Source: Gambelia wislizenii
Lineage: Eukaryota; Chordata; Lepidosauria; Squamata; Crotaphytidae
Assembly: GCA_030847615.1 (NCBI GenBank)
Contig: JAUMIR010000004.1
Span: 220,647,001 to 220,711,000, forward strand
Length of the DNA: 64,000 nt
Direction of reading: 5' to 3'
The notes under the pieces were generated by a model. It saw nothing but the letters and a program-made list of their open reading frames with translations, had not been told where the DNA came from and searched no databases. How positions within the stretch are numbered: the first letter of the stretch is position 1; each line of letters opens with the position of its first letter. The position numbers and the translations under genes were made by a program. Below, piece by piece: positions 46,165 to 56,937 of this stretch.

Positions 46165-46270
46165 ATATAATGGTTAGAGTGCTGAACATGGAAAACTCAG
46201 GTTCGAGTACCCTCTAAGCCATGAAATTCATTGTGTGCCAATGGGCTACTTACTCTTTTTCAGTCTGACA
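46165..46270 (+). mobile_element. Degraded tRNA-headed SINE
   Basis: AACCAGTATGATATAATGGT with B-box-like CAGGTTCGAGTACCC and GCCATGAAATTCATTGTGTG follows the head of the Sauria-type SINE. The tail is absent. Confidence 0.6.
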
Positions 46271-46474
46271 AATGTAAAGGGTTAGAGAGCCATGTGCACA
46301 TCTTGAGCTCATGGGAGGAAAGCTGAAATATTTTTTTTTTGTTATTGTTCAATATATCTGGAGGACAGCCATTTGGGGAAAGCTGGATTAAAGTGCTGGA
46401 TCAAGGAGACCTGGATTGAAATTACCATTGTCCCTGTAGCTCACTGGATGATGCTGAGCTAGTCTTTCTTATCG

Positions 46475-46690
46475 CCTTTTCACACTACACAATTCTAGCA
46501 CTATGATTCCACTTTAATTGCCCTGGCTGCATCCTGCAAAATCTTGCAGTTTTGTAGTTTGGTGTGGCACAAGAGGAGCTCTTTGGCTGACAATTCTAAA
46601 CACCCCTCCCTAAACTGCCAGTCCCAGGATTCCATAGTAGTTAAAGTGGAATTGTAGCACTATAATTATGTAGTGTGAAAGGGACCTTAT
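46475..46690. mobile_element. Palindromic hAT-type MITE, nearly full length
   Basis: Inverted arms CTTTTCACACTACACAATTC / TTATGTAGTGTGAAAGG and GATTCCACTTTAATTGCC / AGTTAAAGTGGAATTG surround a centre with GTTTTGTAGTTTGGTGTGGC. Other partial copies lie at 12278-12535 and 50712-50830. Confidence 0.75.
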
Positions 46691-46749
46691 TCAAACACAT
46701 CCAACAATACCGGTGACAGAATAATATGAGAAGAAGAAAACTATGTACA

Positions 46750-46888
46750 CCAGGGTGGAGAATCTAGTCCTCCAGATGTTATATTATAGCTTCTATCATA
46801 ACTAACCATAGGCTATGCTGACTTCAGCTGATGGGAGTTGGGGGTCCTGACAACATCTGGAGTACCACAAGTTTCCTGCTCTCTGATG
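46750..46888. mobile_element. Palindromic hAT-type MITE
   Basis: Arms GTCCTCCAGATGTTATATT and TGACAACATCTGGAGTACC are complementary in part; GATGGGAGTTGGGGGTCC is typical of the family centre. Confidence 0.55.
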
Positions 46889-46973
46889 TACACCTGGAAG
46901 AAAGGAAGGTGTTTTTTTTAATGTACTAAATATATATTTGGCAGACCTGCTGCAACAGAATGAATATATGGGG

Positions 46974-47001
46974 GGAGAGAGAGAGAGAGAGAGAGAGAGA
47001 A
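46974..47001 (+). repeat. GA microsatellite
   Basis: About 13 GA units after GGGGG. Confidence 0.9.
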
Positions 47002-47738
47002 GCCTTCATCATGATGCAGTTTGTCTGTGGAATAATCTCACCCATCAGTACTTTCCATTAAGGAAGGACAGAATAAGAATATAACACTGATGCATTTACA
47101 TGTTCAATTTCCATTCATTTCTTGATTTATTTCCTCTTCTTCTCATCACACTAGGAACTGATAAGACCCTAATTATTAGGTTGCCTCTTGTCATGTCTTC
47201 CTTGTACATGGAAGAAGATTAACCTTAGAGCCCTGTTTTAATAACATTATTTTCTTGAACTAAATTAGCAATGCATGCCAAAAAATCTAAGCACCAGTGA
47301 CCGGGAAGCCTCTCTTAAGAAAGGCAGGCTGAAAAAGAAGGGTAGGGGGAGGACTGCTAATGAAGCTGATGGCACAGCAGATTAGGAGTTGCACCAGCTT
47401 TTTACCTCTGGAAATCTGGATTCAAAGCCTGATTAAGAACACAAATTAAAACACGTTTGATGAATTGACAGCAGCCCTAGCTAACCTGATGTCTGTATAG
47501 GAGAAAAAACAGAACAAAAACAATTACCGCCTGTTGAAGGTTGTTGTCAAAAATCTGGACAAAAACATTAGTACATATAGACTGGGAAGAAACATTGAGT
47601 CAGCTGGAAACTGGGAAAAACAGTACAGTATATAGTTTGTTAGAAATGCCTTGGAGGAACTGGATCATGTATGTAAAAGCATTAATTGGCAATGCACACA
47701 ATACTTGGATGTGTTACTGTAATGTGTGTATGATTGTG
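47002..47738. other. Unannotated sequence
   Basis: No recognised element; short frames without known domains. Confidence 0.4.
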
Positions 47739-47870
47739 TGTGTATGTGCCTTCAAGTTGCCTTTTGATTTATGGAGACCCCAGGAATTTCATAGGGTTTT
47801 CTTAGGCAAAAAAATAAATAAATAAATACTCAGAGGTGGTTTTGCCAGTGATTTCCTCTGATTAGATAAA
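47739..47870 (-). mobile_element. SINE tail fragment (5S-type body)
   Basis: TGTGCCTTCAAGTTGCCTTT tail and TTTCATAGGGTTTTCTTAGG body of the 5S-headed SINE. An AAAT microsatellite is embedded at 47809-47826 and the 5S head is absent. Confidence 0.7.
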
Positions 47871-48007
47871 TAAAAATAATAGAATAGATTGTTCAGAGGT
47901 GATGCTTTTTAGTGTTCCAGCAGAGCATTTCTTAGGGTTGCCAGCTGCAGAGCACTCAATAGGTATCATATGTCTGCATATTTGCCAGACTCAATAGATA
48001 TGTAGAA

Positions 48008-48032
48008 AAATGAATGAATGAATGAATGAAAG
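48008..48032 (+). repeat. AATG microsatellite
   Basis: Five or so GAAT units in a row, followed by purine-rich sequence. Confidence 0.85.
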
Positions 48033-48574
48033 GAAAAGAAGGGGAGGGAGAAAACGTCCAACAGATAAGACAGGGAATTCTGCATATTTGTCAGGCTCAA
48101 TAGATAGGTGGGAAAATGTCCCCTTGTGAAGGGAGGGAGGGACCAATCCCAACCCTCTTGATTCTCACAAGTTAACCCCAAAGGACATAACATTACAAAA
48201 AATATTAAAGCCCCGATAGTGACTAAAATCAGGAATGGGCATTGCTGCCATAGCCAGAAGGCGTTCCCTATTTCAGCTCTCCTAAAGCAGTTCCAGATGA
48301 GGCTTTTATCACCCTATTGCCCTGGCTCATTCAGTACATTTTACAAGAGCTTCCAGAGTCAGCATTCTTCACTTGTAGCCCTCCCTTGTTCTTCCACTGC
48401 TTCTCCTGTCTTTTCCCTTACCACAGAAAGGAGAAAATGATGGAACAGATGCCTTCTATTTGCTGGTTATGAAGAACACGTCATCTGAAAATGCCCCTAG
48501 ATAACAACCCAAATTCTCTCATCATTAATCTATCAACCTAGCTACCTTCAGCAATCTACAGAAGTATAACTGCC

Positions 48575-49605
48575 ATGGTTGGGACAGACTGCCTAGCTTG
48601 CTGCAGATCCAGCCCCAAATTCAGGCATGTAGAGATGGTTAAACTCTTTTCTCTACACTGCACTGCTCAGGTTGGGGACTGTCTGAGCCATGTGCTGTGC
48701 CAGACAGCTTTGAAATGCTCCCCACAACACACACAGAGAGAGCCTGGGTCTTGTCTCATCTCCCTGAGTCCTTCCAGGAATCCAAACCTCTGTGATGTTA
48801 ATTTGGTCCACTGGCCATCAATTGCTGATCCAAAAAAAGGAGGGATAGCAACTTCACTTTCTCAGCACACAGAAAATCATAGTAACCAAACAATGGCCAG
48901 CTTTGACCAATCTGCCAGCTACAGCCTTTCCTGGGCAGTATTCCATGCACTGGTAACTTCCTGATTAGACTACTGTAATGAACTCCATGTGGGGCTGCCC
49001 TTGAAGATAACTCAGAAACTGCAGCTAGTACTAAATGCAACAGCTAGACAGCTCACTCATACTCAATACAGAAACCATATAACAGCTGTTGTGATGGAAT
49101 TGCACTGGCTACCAACATGCTTCTGGTCTGAATTAAGGGTGCTGGTGATAATATTTAAAGCTGTCAATGGTTTGGGACATTGATACACCTTTCTCTATAT
49201 ATGCCTGCTCAAGAACTAAGTTTATTGGAGGGGCTTTCCTTTGTGTCCCACCAGTAGGAGAAATACCTTGTGGGGGGCATGGGAGAAGGTCTTCTCTATG
49301 GTGGCACCCCAGCTGTGGCATACCCTCTCCATGGAGGCCCAATTGGCACTAACAGTGGTATCATTTCAGTGCCAAGACAAAACTTGGCTTTTTCTTAATG
49401 CTTTTGATTTTCAACCAGGCTGTGCATGTTCTATGATTACACTATTTTAAGCTGTTTTAACTGGCTCTAAATTGTATGGTTTTAATTGATAAACTATTTA
49501 ATATATTTCAATCTTTTAAAATGGTTATTTTTTTATTTTATTGTAAGTTACCCTGAGATCTTTGGATATTAATATTTTAACAGACAAGTAAATAAACCAG
49601 TACAG
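48575..49605 (+). mobile_element. L2-like LINE 3' half with broken ORF2 end
   Basis: Translated pieces resemble the C-terminal region of L2 ORF2: SXLDYCNELHVGLPLK, LQLVLNATARQLTH and HITAVVMELHWLPT, in frame with the open segment from 48989. The 3' UTR ends in a TTTAAAATGGTTATTTTTTT-type stretch and GTAAGTTACCCTGAGATCTT. Stops before and after show it is inactive. The 129-codon frame at 48575-48964 partly overlaps it. Confidence 0.75.
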
Positions 49606-50555
49606 AAGTAATTTACTGTTAATGTGGAGGCAAACTATAGCTATCTCAAATGTAGGCAGGTGCAAATGGATCCAATATAATGAATATAAGTATTTACATG
49701 TTAATATGAATTGCCATAGTCTGTTATTTTGCAGTGGGGGAGGAGTGACTTTCTCTTGAAATCAAAAGACTAATGTACCATCTAGCATCAACCTGCCTAA
49801 TTTGGGTTGGGTTGGGTTTTTTTAATCTCTTTTTTTTTAATCTAGACAGCTATGAATGACCTAGCCCACTTTCTGCTTTTGCGTCTGTGTTTTCCTTTTA
49901 CCTTAACTTGATATTTGGTTCTTGGACCACCAAAAGTATCCAAAGTAGACCTATAGAAGATGAGCAAAATGACGTGAATCCCAGTAATAACTATAATTCC
50001 CAATATTGCATTCCCTTAGTCTGGCCATTTCCCTCTCTAAACGTCATCAACAGAGGAAAATATGCAAGCATTTTTCCGTAAAAAGGGCTCAAACTTGATG
50101 AGTAACAGATCAGGAAAAACACAGAAGACAGTACGTTTTTGTATATAATTAAAATCTTTTAAATCCCAAACCTGAAAGGCCCCAGGTCAATTGCTCTGAC
50201 TGTATCACCACAGAGAACTGTCAACAGGCTCTGTGAACTAGAACTAGCTTGGAGCAAGCTGCTGTGCAGAAGTTTTTCCTGGTGTCTGATTGGCTGACTA
50301 GACCACATCTGTGGGCTCTCCTGGGAGTATTTAAGAGGAAATCAGGAAACAGGAAGCGTCTGGTAAATGTGATGGCTACCTTAGATGTTGCTATAGAGCA
50401 TACCTATTGTTATGTCTTATTTGTGTTTCTCTCTCTTCCTTCTCCTATCCTTCCTGTTCTTGCTTTGCATCTGGTCCTCACCTGAAGGGCAAACTGCAGG
50501 TTATGTGGAAATTCATGCAACTTACCAGTTTACAACTGCCAGTGACAGTTTATAA
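49606..50555. other. Unannotated sequence
   Basis: No recognised repeat or exon. The 78-codon frame at 50249-50485 is hydrophobic at its end but has no family signature. Confidence 0.4.
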
Positions 50556-50560
50556 TTAAA

Positions 50561-50567
50561 GCCTTTC

Positions 50568-50606
<39 letters not shown>

Positions 50607-50608
50607 GG
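50561..50608 (+). repeat. CT / CTTT compound microsatellite
   Basis: A CT run passes into TTTC repeats. Confidence 0.9.
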
Positions 50609-50711
50609 GATTACTTCTTCCTATTCTTTCTCCACACCTTTTCACATGGCATTGGCTTTGAATCTATGCTACAAGCATGTGTTTATAATGAATGCTTACC
50701 CTTCTGTATCC

Positions 50712-50830
50712 CGGGGCCCTTTCACACTACACAATTATAGCACTATGATTCCATTTTAGCAGCCATGGTTCTAGCCTATGGAATCCTGGGATTTATAGTT
50801 TACAGAGAGGTATTTAGAACTGTCAGCCAG
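50712..50830. mobile_element. Half copy of the palindromic hAT-type MITE
   Basis: GGGCCCTTTCACACTACACA, AGCACTATGATTCCATTTTA and CCTATGGAATCCTGGGATTT match the left half of 46475-46690. The right half is missing. Confidence 0.7.
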
Positions 50831-52086
50831 AGATATTGTTTGCAGTTTAAATTTTCAAAGCATTTTTTTGTATGATTGTTTTTGTATATCTATATTTTGA
50901 CACTGGGTTTCTGAAGAAGGAGGGTTTTTGGTTTTTTGTTTTTTGGTCACATCTGGATCCTTGGTGTAGTTTGCACCTTGTTCTGGACCCCTGAACAATT
51001 ACATTTTCTGTCTGTGTATACTTTGCTGATTGCTTATACCTTTTATCGGTGGCAATTTCACCATGGGAGTCAGTAGTCAGTCCATACTGTTATCATTCTA
51101 TAAGCACTTAGAAAGGAATGCTGTGATCACTAAAAGTCAACATGGGTTTTTGAAAAAAACAGTCATGCCAGGCTAATTTTATCTCTTTTTAAATATAGTT
51201 ATAAACTTGATAGATGAAGGGAATGCTGTGGATGGATGTAGTGTATCTTAATTTCAGTAACGCCTTTGACAACGTCCCCCATGATATTCTTGCAAAAAAG
51301 TTAGTAAACTGTGGGCTAGACAAAGCAACTGTTAGGTGTATTTGTAATTGATTGATGGGCTGAATCCAAACGGTAGTCACTAAAGGCTCCTCTTTGTCCT
51401 GGAGAGAAATGACTAGTGGGGTGCCACAGCATTCTGTCCTGGGCCCAGTGCTATTCAACATCTTTATCAATGGCTTGGATGAATGAATATAGGGCATTCT
51501 TATCAAGTTTACAGATGACATCAAATTAGGAGAGGTAGATAATACCCCTGAGGACAGGATCAGAATTCAAAATGACCTGAACAGATTAGAAAGCTGGGCC
51601 AAAACTAACAAAATGGATTTCGACAGGGAGAAAAGTAGGATACAACACTTGGGCAATAAAAATGAAAGGCACAGATATAGGATGGGTGACACCTGGCTTG
51701 ATGGCAATACATGCGAAAGGGATTAGGAGTCTTAGTGGACCACAAACTGAACATGAGTCAGCAGTGTGATGCGGCAGCTAAAAACCCCCGTATCCACTGA
51801 TTCAATTATCCATGAGACACAAAACAGCACATCTGTCATAGAGTCTTCCTAGAAAATGTGTCATCTCTAGCCATTTTCTAGGTCCTCCAAGGCAACTCTA
51901 TGGTATTTTTAACCGGCACTCCTGATACAGTTGTCCCTTCATATTCGCTGGGGTTTGGACCCCCCCCCCCGTGGACTCCAAAATCCATGAATACTGAAGT
52001 CACATTATATGCAACTGCATAGCAAAATGGTGTCCCTTATATATAAGGTTTGCTTTTTGGATTATTTTTGTTTTAAGAATTAAGTA

Positions 52087-52950
52087 CAGTTGCCCCTCGA
52101 CATTCGCAGCTTTCACACTCGCGGTTTTGATTATTCGCGGTTTAGCCCCAGCCCCTTAGGGAAGGCTGCCGAGAGGCAGGGCAACCTCCTGCCTGCACCT
52201 TCTCTGGCCTTCCAGAGGCAGCTCCGGGGCTTCAAAGCCTCAGAGTCTGCTCAGGAAGGCCGGGAGGTGGGGTGGGCAGCCTCCCTCCCTCCGCCTTTCC
52301 CGGCCTTCCTAAGGGGACTCCGAAGCTTCTAAGACCTGGAGTCCCCTCAGGAAGGCCGGGGAGAGGCCGGGCAGCTTCCCTCCCGCCCACCTGCTGCCTT
52401 CCCCGGCCTTCCTAAGCGGGCTCCGGGGCTCCAAAGCCCCGGAGTCCACTCAGAAAGCCTCCTCCCCACCCGCCCGCTGCCTTCTCCAGCCTTCCTGAGG
52501 GGACTCCAAGGCTTCTAAGCCCCGGAGTCCACTCAGGAAGGCCAGGGAGAGGAAGACAGCCACCCGCTGCTTTGGAGCCCCGGAGCCTGCTGAGAAAGGC
52601 CGGGGAGAGGCAGCGCAGCCTCCTCCCCACCCACATGCTGCCTTCCCCGGCCCTTCTCAGCAGGGTCCGGGGCTCCAAAGCCCCTGAGTCCACTGAGAAA
52701 GGCTGGGGAGAGGCAGCGCAGCCTCCTCCCCACCCACATGCTGCCTTCCCTGGCCTTCAGCGGGCTCCGGGGCTTCTAAGGCCTGGAGTCCCCTCAGAAA
52801 GGCTGCGGAAAGGCCAGCCAGGCTGGCCAGACACCTCCCGCTGCCTCCCTCCCTCTGGGGGGCTGCGGGAGCAGCATCTATTATTCACGTTTTTTCCATA
52901 TTCGCGGGGGTCTGAAGAACCTAACCCCCGCGAATTTGGAGGGACAACTG
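52087..52950. mobile_element. Nested MITE level 3 with GC-rich tandem array
   Basis: Inverted ends CAGTTGCCCCTCGACATTCG and ...GCGAATTTGGAGGGACAACTG, TA on both sides (52085-52086 and 52951-52952). About 700 bp of GC-rich sequence (52150-52860) lies inside the termini, unlike the short AT-rich core of the usual copies. Long frames on both strands here (for example 52572-52964) are low-complexity artefacts. Confidence 0.85.
52150..52860. repeat. GC-rich, ~100-bp tandem repeats with internal dyads
   Basis: Diverged units pair GGAAGGCCGGGGAGAGG-type and CCCCGGCCTTCC-type blocks, separated by CTCCGGGGCTCCAAAGCC. The string GAGAGGCAGCGCAGCCTCCT occurs at 52605 and 52708, a 103-bp period. Each unit can fold back on itself. 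Confidence 0.75.
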
Positions 52951-53672
52951 TATTCAAGCCGTGAATACTTAAATCCGTGGATACCAAATCTGTGGATATG
53001 GAGGAACAACTGTATTTTCAGTGGTGTTTGCTATTATCCATGGTTTTTAGTATACACAGGGGGGCCCAGAACCAATTTCCCATCGGATTCAGGGGTACTA
53101 CTGTATAATGTCTAGATCAAGGGAGGTAATAATACCACTCTATTCTGCTTTAGTCAGACCCGACCTGGAATACTGTGTCCAGTTCTGGGCACCACAATTC
53201 AAGAAGGATATGGACAAGCTGGAATTTATCCAGAGGAGAGCGACCAAAATGGTGGGAAGTCTGGAAGCCATGCCCTATGAGGAGCGGCTTAGGGAGTTGG
53301 TATGTTTAGCCTGGGGAAGAGAAGGTTAAGAGGGGACATAATAGCCATGTTTAAATATTTGAATGGATGTCATACTGAGGATGGAGTAAGCTTGTTTTCT
53401 GCTGCTCCAGAGACTAGGACATGGAGCAAAGGACTCAAACTATAGGAAAAGAGATTCTACCTAAACATTAGGAAGAACTTTCTGACAGTAAGAACTGTTT
53501 GGCAATGGAATGCACTGCCCCAGCATGTGGTAGAGTCTCCTTTGGAGGATTTTAAACTAAGGCTGAATGGCCATCTGTCAGGTGTGCTTTGATTGTGTAT
53601 TCCCGTAGGGCAGGGGGCTGGACTAGATGGCCCTTGTGGTCTCGTCCAACTCTATGATTCTATGATTCATTT

Positions 53673-55182
53673 ACAAGTGTGGATGAGTTTATAAACCAGC
53701 AAGACAATCCATCTACTTATGCACTAATCTAAATCCTGCTTGGTAACATTTACATGAGTGGAAGAGCTATTTCTGCCACCTTATCAAATTTGTGCTGCCA
53801 AAACTGGTACCTCTCCAAAACTGGTCTGCTCTTGTTTTCACTAAGATTGTCTGAAAAGCAGAACTCAGCTGAAAGCTTAAAATAAAAGCCTATTTTACAC
53901 CACAGTCAACAGTAAAAGTGAAAAGGAAGATATTCTGACCAAAGTCAGCAAAGTGTTTTAATATGGTTTGGGCAGTTTATTTTGAAAAAGAGTGCTAATT
54001 TGTTCACATACTGCCTACTGTCCTTAGCCACACACCCTCAAGAATTTGCAGGCACAAGGCTAGCTGCTGGTTTTCCTTCTAGTCATGATTTTCTTGGATC
54101 CAACACAATGTTGTATTTTCATCCAACACAACATTCTGAGCTAGAAAGGCAGCAAGATATTAAAGAAGGAAGCAATCTGACTAGTAAAGTTAGAAATGGG
54201 ATGAAACCTATGGAACTGAATTTCAGTGCAGGACTTCTGGTGGGTATGTGTGTATGATCAGAAGGCCATTTAGTTCAACCTCCCAAAAGAGGTCTAGCCC
54301 TTTTAATATATTGATGTTAACACCCAGATTTCTTTCTATCATTTGTCTATATTTCCAAATATTATATAGATATGGCCCATTTAGGATAAGTAACCATTTT
54401 CGTAAAAGTACAAATACCATTATGTAAAATCAGAAAACCACTGATATGTGTAAAACAAATGCTAGCACCTGAAACCAATCCTAAATACACTTACTAGGTA
54501 ATAAACCCCACTCCAATTGGTGGGTGCAAAGGGTTAAATCCAAAGTTAATCTTACTTAATGCACACCCCATTGAAATGAATGGAAAGTTAGTATTTACTT
54601 AAGTCCTATTGATTTCAATGCTGCATGTATGACAAAGAACAGGTTTAATTTATGAGTAAATACGTTTAGGATTAAACTCTGCGTAGGTCTTACTGCTGGG
54701 CAAACCTGTTGAGGATTGGTCTATGCCGTATATAACAACCGTTGAAAAACAGTAGATCAGTCTAAATATATTTGAGATGCATGTATCGTTGTCATCATTG
54801 TTAAAATTCACAGGTCCCTTCTACAGCGTCACAGCAACAGATAGTTCAAATATTCCCAGCAAGAACAAACATATAATTCATAAACGCCAAGCTTTTACTT
54901 TAGTTCATACGTTTGCCATGATCCAGGTAGGACAGGCACAACTTGTAACCCACCAAAAGAAAGGGAGCCATGTGTTGTGTCCTGCCAGATGATTTGCAGA
55001 TTTCATGCTTTTTCCAGCTCCAGACAAACAACAAAACCCAAATGTTCACTGAAACCATCTCCAATTGGGCTGTGTTACTTTGTTGGTAGGTTGCATTTGG
55101 TTTAGTGGGTCACAATTTGCATAAACACAAGCTGAGAACTTGCATGGAAGAACCCAGACTTGTGTGTGTGTCTCCTTGGCTG
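53673..55182. other. Unannotated sequence
   Basis: AT-rich, no recognised exon or repeat. Short frames near 53982-54257 lack domains. Confidence 0.4.
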
Positions 55183-55183
55183 C

Positions 55184-55396
55184 TGACACACTGCAGAAAT
55201 AATGTAGTTTGACGCCCCTTTAACTGCCATGGCTCAATGTTGTGGAATTCTGGGATTTGTTGTTTTCTGAAATATTTAGTTAGCTGCCTTTGTCAGAGAG
55301 CTCTGGTGCCACAGCAAACTACAAATCCCATGATTCCGAAGGATGGAGCTGTGATAGTCAAAGCAGTGTCAAACTACATTGTTTCTGCAGTATATC
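55184..55396. mobile_element. Palindromic MITE, full length
   Basis: Inverted arms ACACTGCAGAAATAATGTAG / CTACATTGTTTCTGCAGT, TTTAACTGCCATGGCTC / GGAGCTGTGATAGTCAAA and ATTCTGGGATTTGTTGTTT / AAACTACAAATCCCATGATT. About 213 bp, non-coding. It identifies the split relative at 2966-3340. Confidence 0.8.
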
Positions 55397-56649
55397 AGCA
55401 GCCTTTGTTTCTATGAGTAGCTGCAAAGAGTGCAGAATGCAAAGTTCCCACAACTATGATGTTCCATCCACCTCTTGGGGCTTCACATTTTCTGTTCTTC
55501 TCTGAGGATTAGTGCAAGTACCCACCTGTTATTCAAGAGCCTGTAGGAATCTGGATTGTGGAATCTGGTGCAGCAGTCCATACACACCTCTCACTGGCTC
55601 AATGGTGGGGGAACTTCTTTCAGCCTAAGGGCTGAATTCAATTTCAGATAAATTCTCAGGACTACATTCCTGTGGTGGGTGTGGCCAAAGGCAAAAGGGT
55701 AGGATCAGCAATGCCAGCATATTTTACCTTACAACTCTTGCTACCAGCAAATAAGCCTTGGGAGAGGTATTTCAGCCTTTCAGAATGAGGAGGGAAACAC
55801 ACTCAAGTTTGCAAGCACCAAACAATGGGGTCATGAGAAACGCGGCATGATCCTAGGTCAGGAGGTTCCCTATGCTTGGACGACTTGTAAGCCATAAATT
55901 CATGTTTGCAGCCAGATTGGAAGGATTATATTCCATTTTGTTGTTAAATACTACTTAGAATTCTCCATTGAGGCTACCATGTGTGAGTTGAACGCTGCCA
56001 GGGGTACACTGTGCACTTTCTCACAAACTATGAAACCACAACGAAAATAACAGAGGAAAATGACAAAGCTGTTAAACTTTTTCTCTGAATTTTCTTTTGC
56101 TTCTTGAAAACAATTTTTCAATGTTAAAAAAGGCATCATATTTAATACTAAATAAAATTTTTAAATGCAATAAAAGGCAGCATTCCTCTTTGACCTTACA
56201 AGGAGCAATACTCTCCAATGGCATTTGTAATAAGCTGCTCTGAATGCCCATAGACAAGGGTGTCCTGACTGGAAATGGGTTCTCAACATGGGCAGACAGG
56301 AGTTTAACATAAGCACAAAAGTAGTGCCAGCTAATCACCAAAAGTACTCTAGGTTTATATATCTGTATTGCGGCTGCTGCTTTAAGCAGGCCACTTAATC
56401 TTGCTGTACTGCAAGATCAGCCCTGGGTAAAATTTACATACCATTGTGGTAACATGCAAAAGCATGTTACTGTACTTCTGACACCTATTTTCTATGTCTT
56501 GGAGTGCAGATCTGTCTATTCAGCATTATTTATCACATATGACAAGAAATGGACTAAAGAATAGTAAGGGAGGATATTCTGTCTCCTGTCCTCCTTTACT
56601 TACTAGGATGCATATGAACAAATGCTAAGTATTATGAGTTGATGGACAT
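55397..56649. other. Unannotated sequence
   Basis: No recognised exon or repeat. The minus-strand frames of 62-89 codons near 55951-56341 show no domain. Confidence 0.4.
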
Positions 56650-56937
56650 GTTGGCTGTCATACTTTTAACTCCAAGCGCATGAAAAGGATTTGGGGTGTT
56701 AGTTCACTACAAACTAGACATGAGTCAACAGTGTGATGCAGCAGCCAATAAAGCCAATGCAATTCGAAGCTGCATCAAGAGAATATAGTGTTCAGATCAA
56801 GGGAAGTCTATGCTATTCTGCTTCTGTCAGACCTCACCTGGGATACTGTGTCCAATTCTGGGCATCACAGTTCAAGAGGCGATTGACAAGCTGCATCCAA
56901 AATAGGGCAGCTAAGATGATCAAGAACCTGTATTAGG
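56650..56937 (+). mobile_element. CR1 LINE internal fragment
   Basis: GTGATGCAGCAGCCAATAAA, then GATCAAGGGAAGTCTATGCT and GATACTGTGTCCAATTCTGG match the C-terminal CR1 region seen at 51740-53260. The short frame reads LCYSASVRPHLGYCVQFWAS. Truncated at both ends. Confidence 0.8.

Larger units (their letters stand above)
51928..53012. mobile_element. Nested MITE level 2 (Tigger/pogo-like)
   Basis: Inverted ends CAGTTGTCCCTTCATATTCG and ...GATATGGAGGAACAACTG with TA on both sides (51926-51927 and 53013-53014). Its interior block GGTGTCCCTTATATATAAGG identifies the family of 854-1081. It is split by level 3. Confidence 0.85.
51780..53104. mobile_element. Nested MITE level 1 (within CR1)
   Basis: The left part ACCCCCGTATCCACTGATTC ... 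ATTTTTAACCGG and right part CCATGGTTTTTAGTATACAC ... CAGGGGTACTACTG are the two ends of a MITE that also appears at about 45667-45800. Its middle is occupied by level 2. The exact left boundary is uncertain by several bases. Confidence 0.65.
51106..53672 (+). mobile_element. CR1 LINE, reverse-transcriptase region to 3' end, split by nested MITEs
   Basis: One plus-strand CR1 copy. The 51106-51780 part covers the reverse transcriptase (GCCACAGCATTCTGTCCTGG for the SGVPQxSVLGP block; AAGTTTACAGATGACATCAA for the FADD-type site, here read as FTDD). The 53105-53672 part carries the C-terminal region ([20 protein letters not shown]) and the CR1 tail. Stops and frameshifts are frequent. About 1.3 kb of nested DNA transposons separates the two halves. 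Confidence 0.85.

Noticed and set aside
52150..52860. CRISPR-like or satellite array
   Set aside because: Units are contiguous without spacers and the array is confined within the termini of one MITE, in a vertebrate genome.
52412..52987. Several GC-rich frames on both strands
   Set aside because: They are produced by the GC-rich tandem array inside a MITE.
51106..53672. An active CR1 reverse transcriptase
   Set aside because: There are frequent stops and frameshifts, a changed catalytic block (FTDD), and 1.3 kb of nested insertions.
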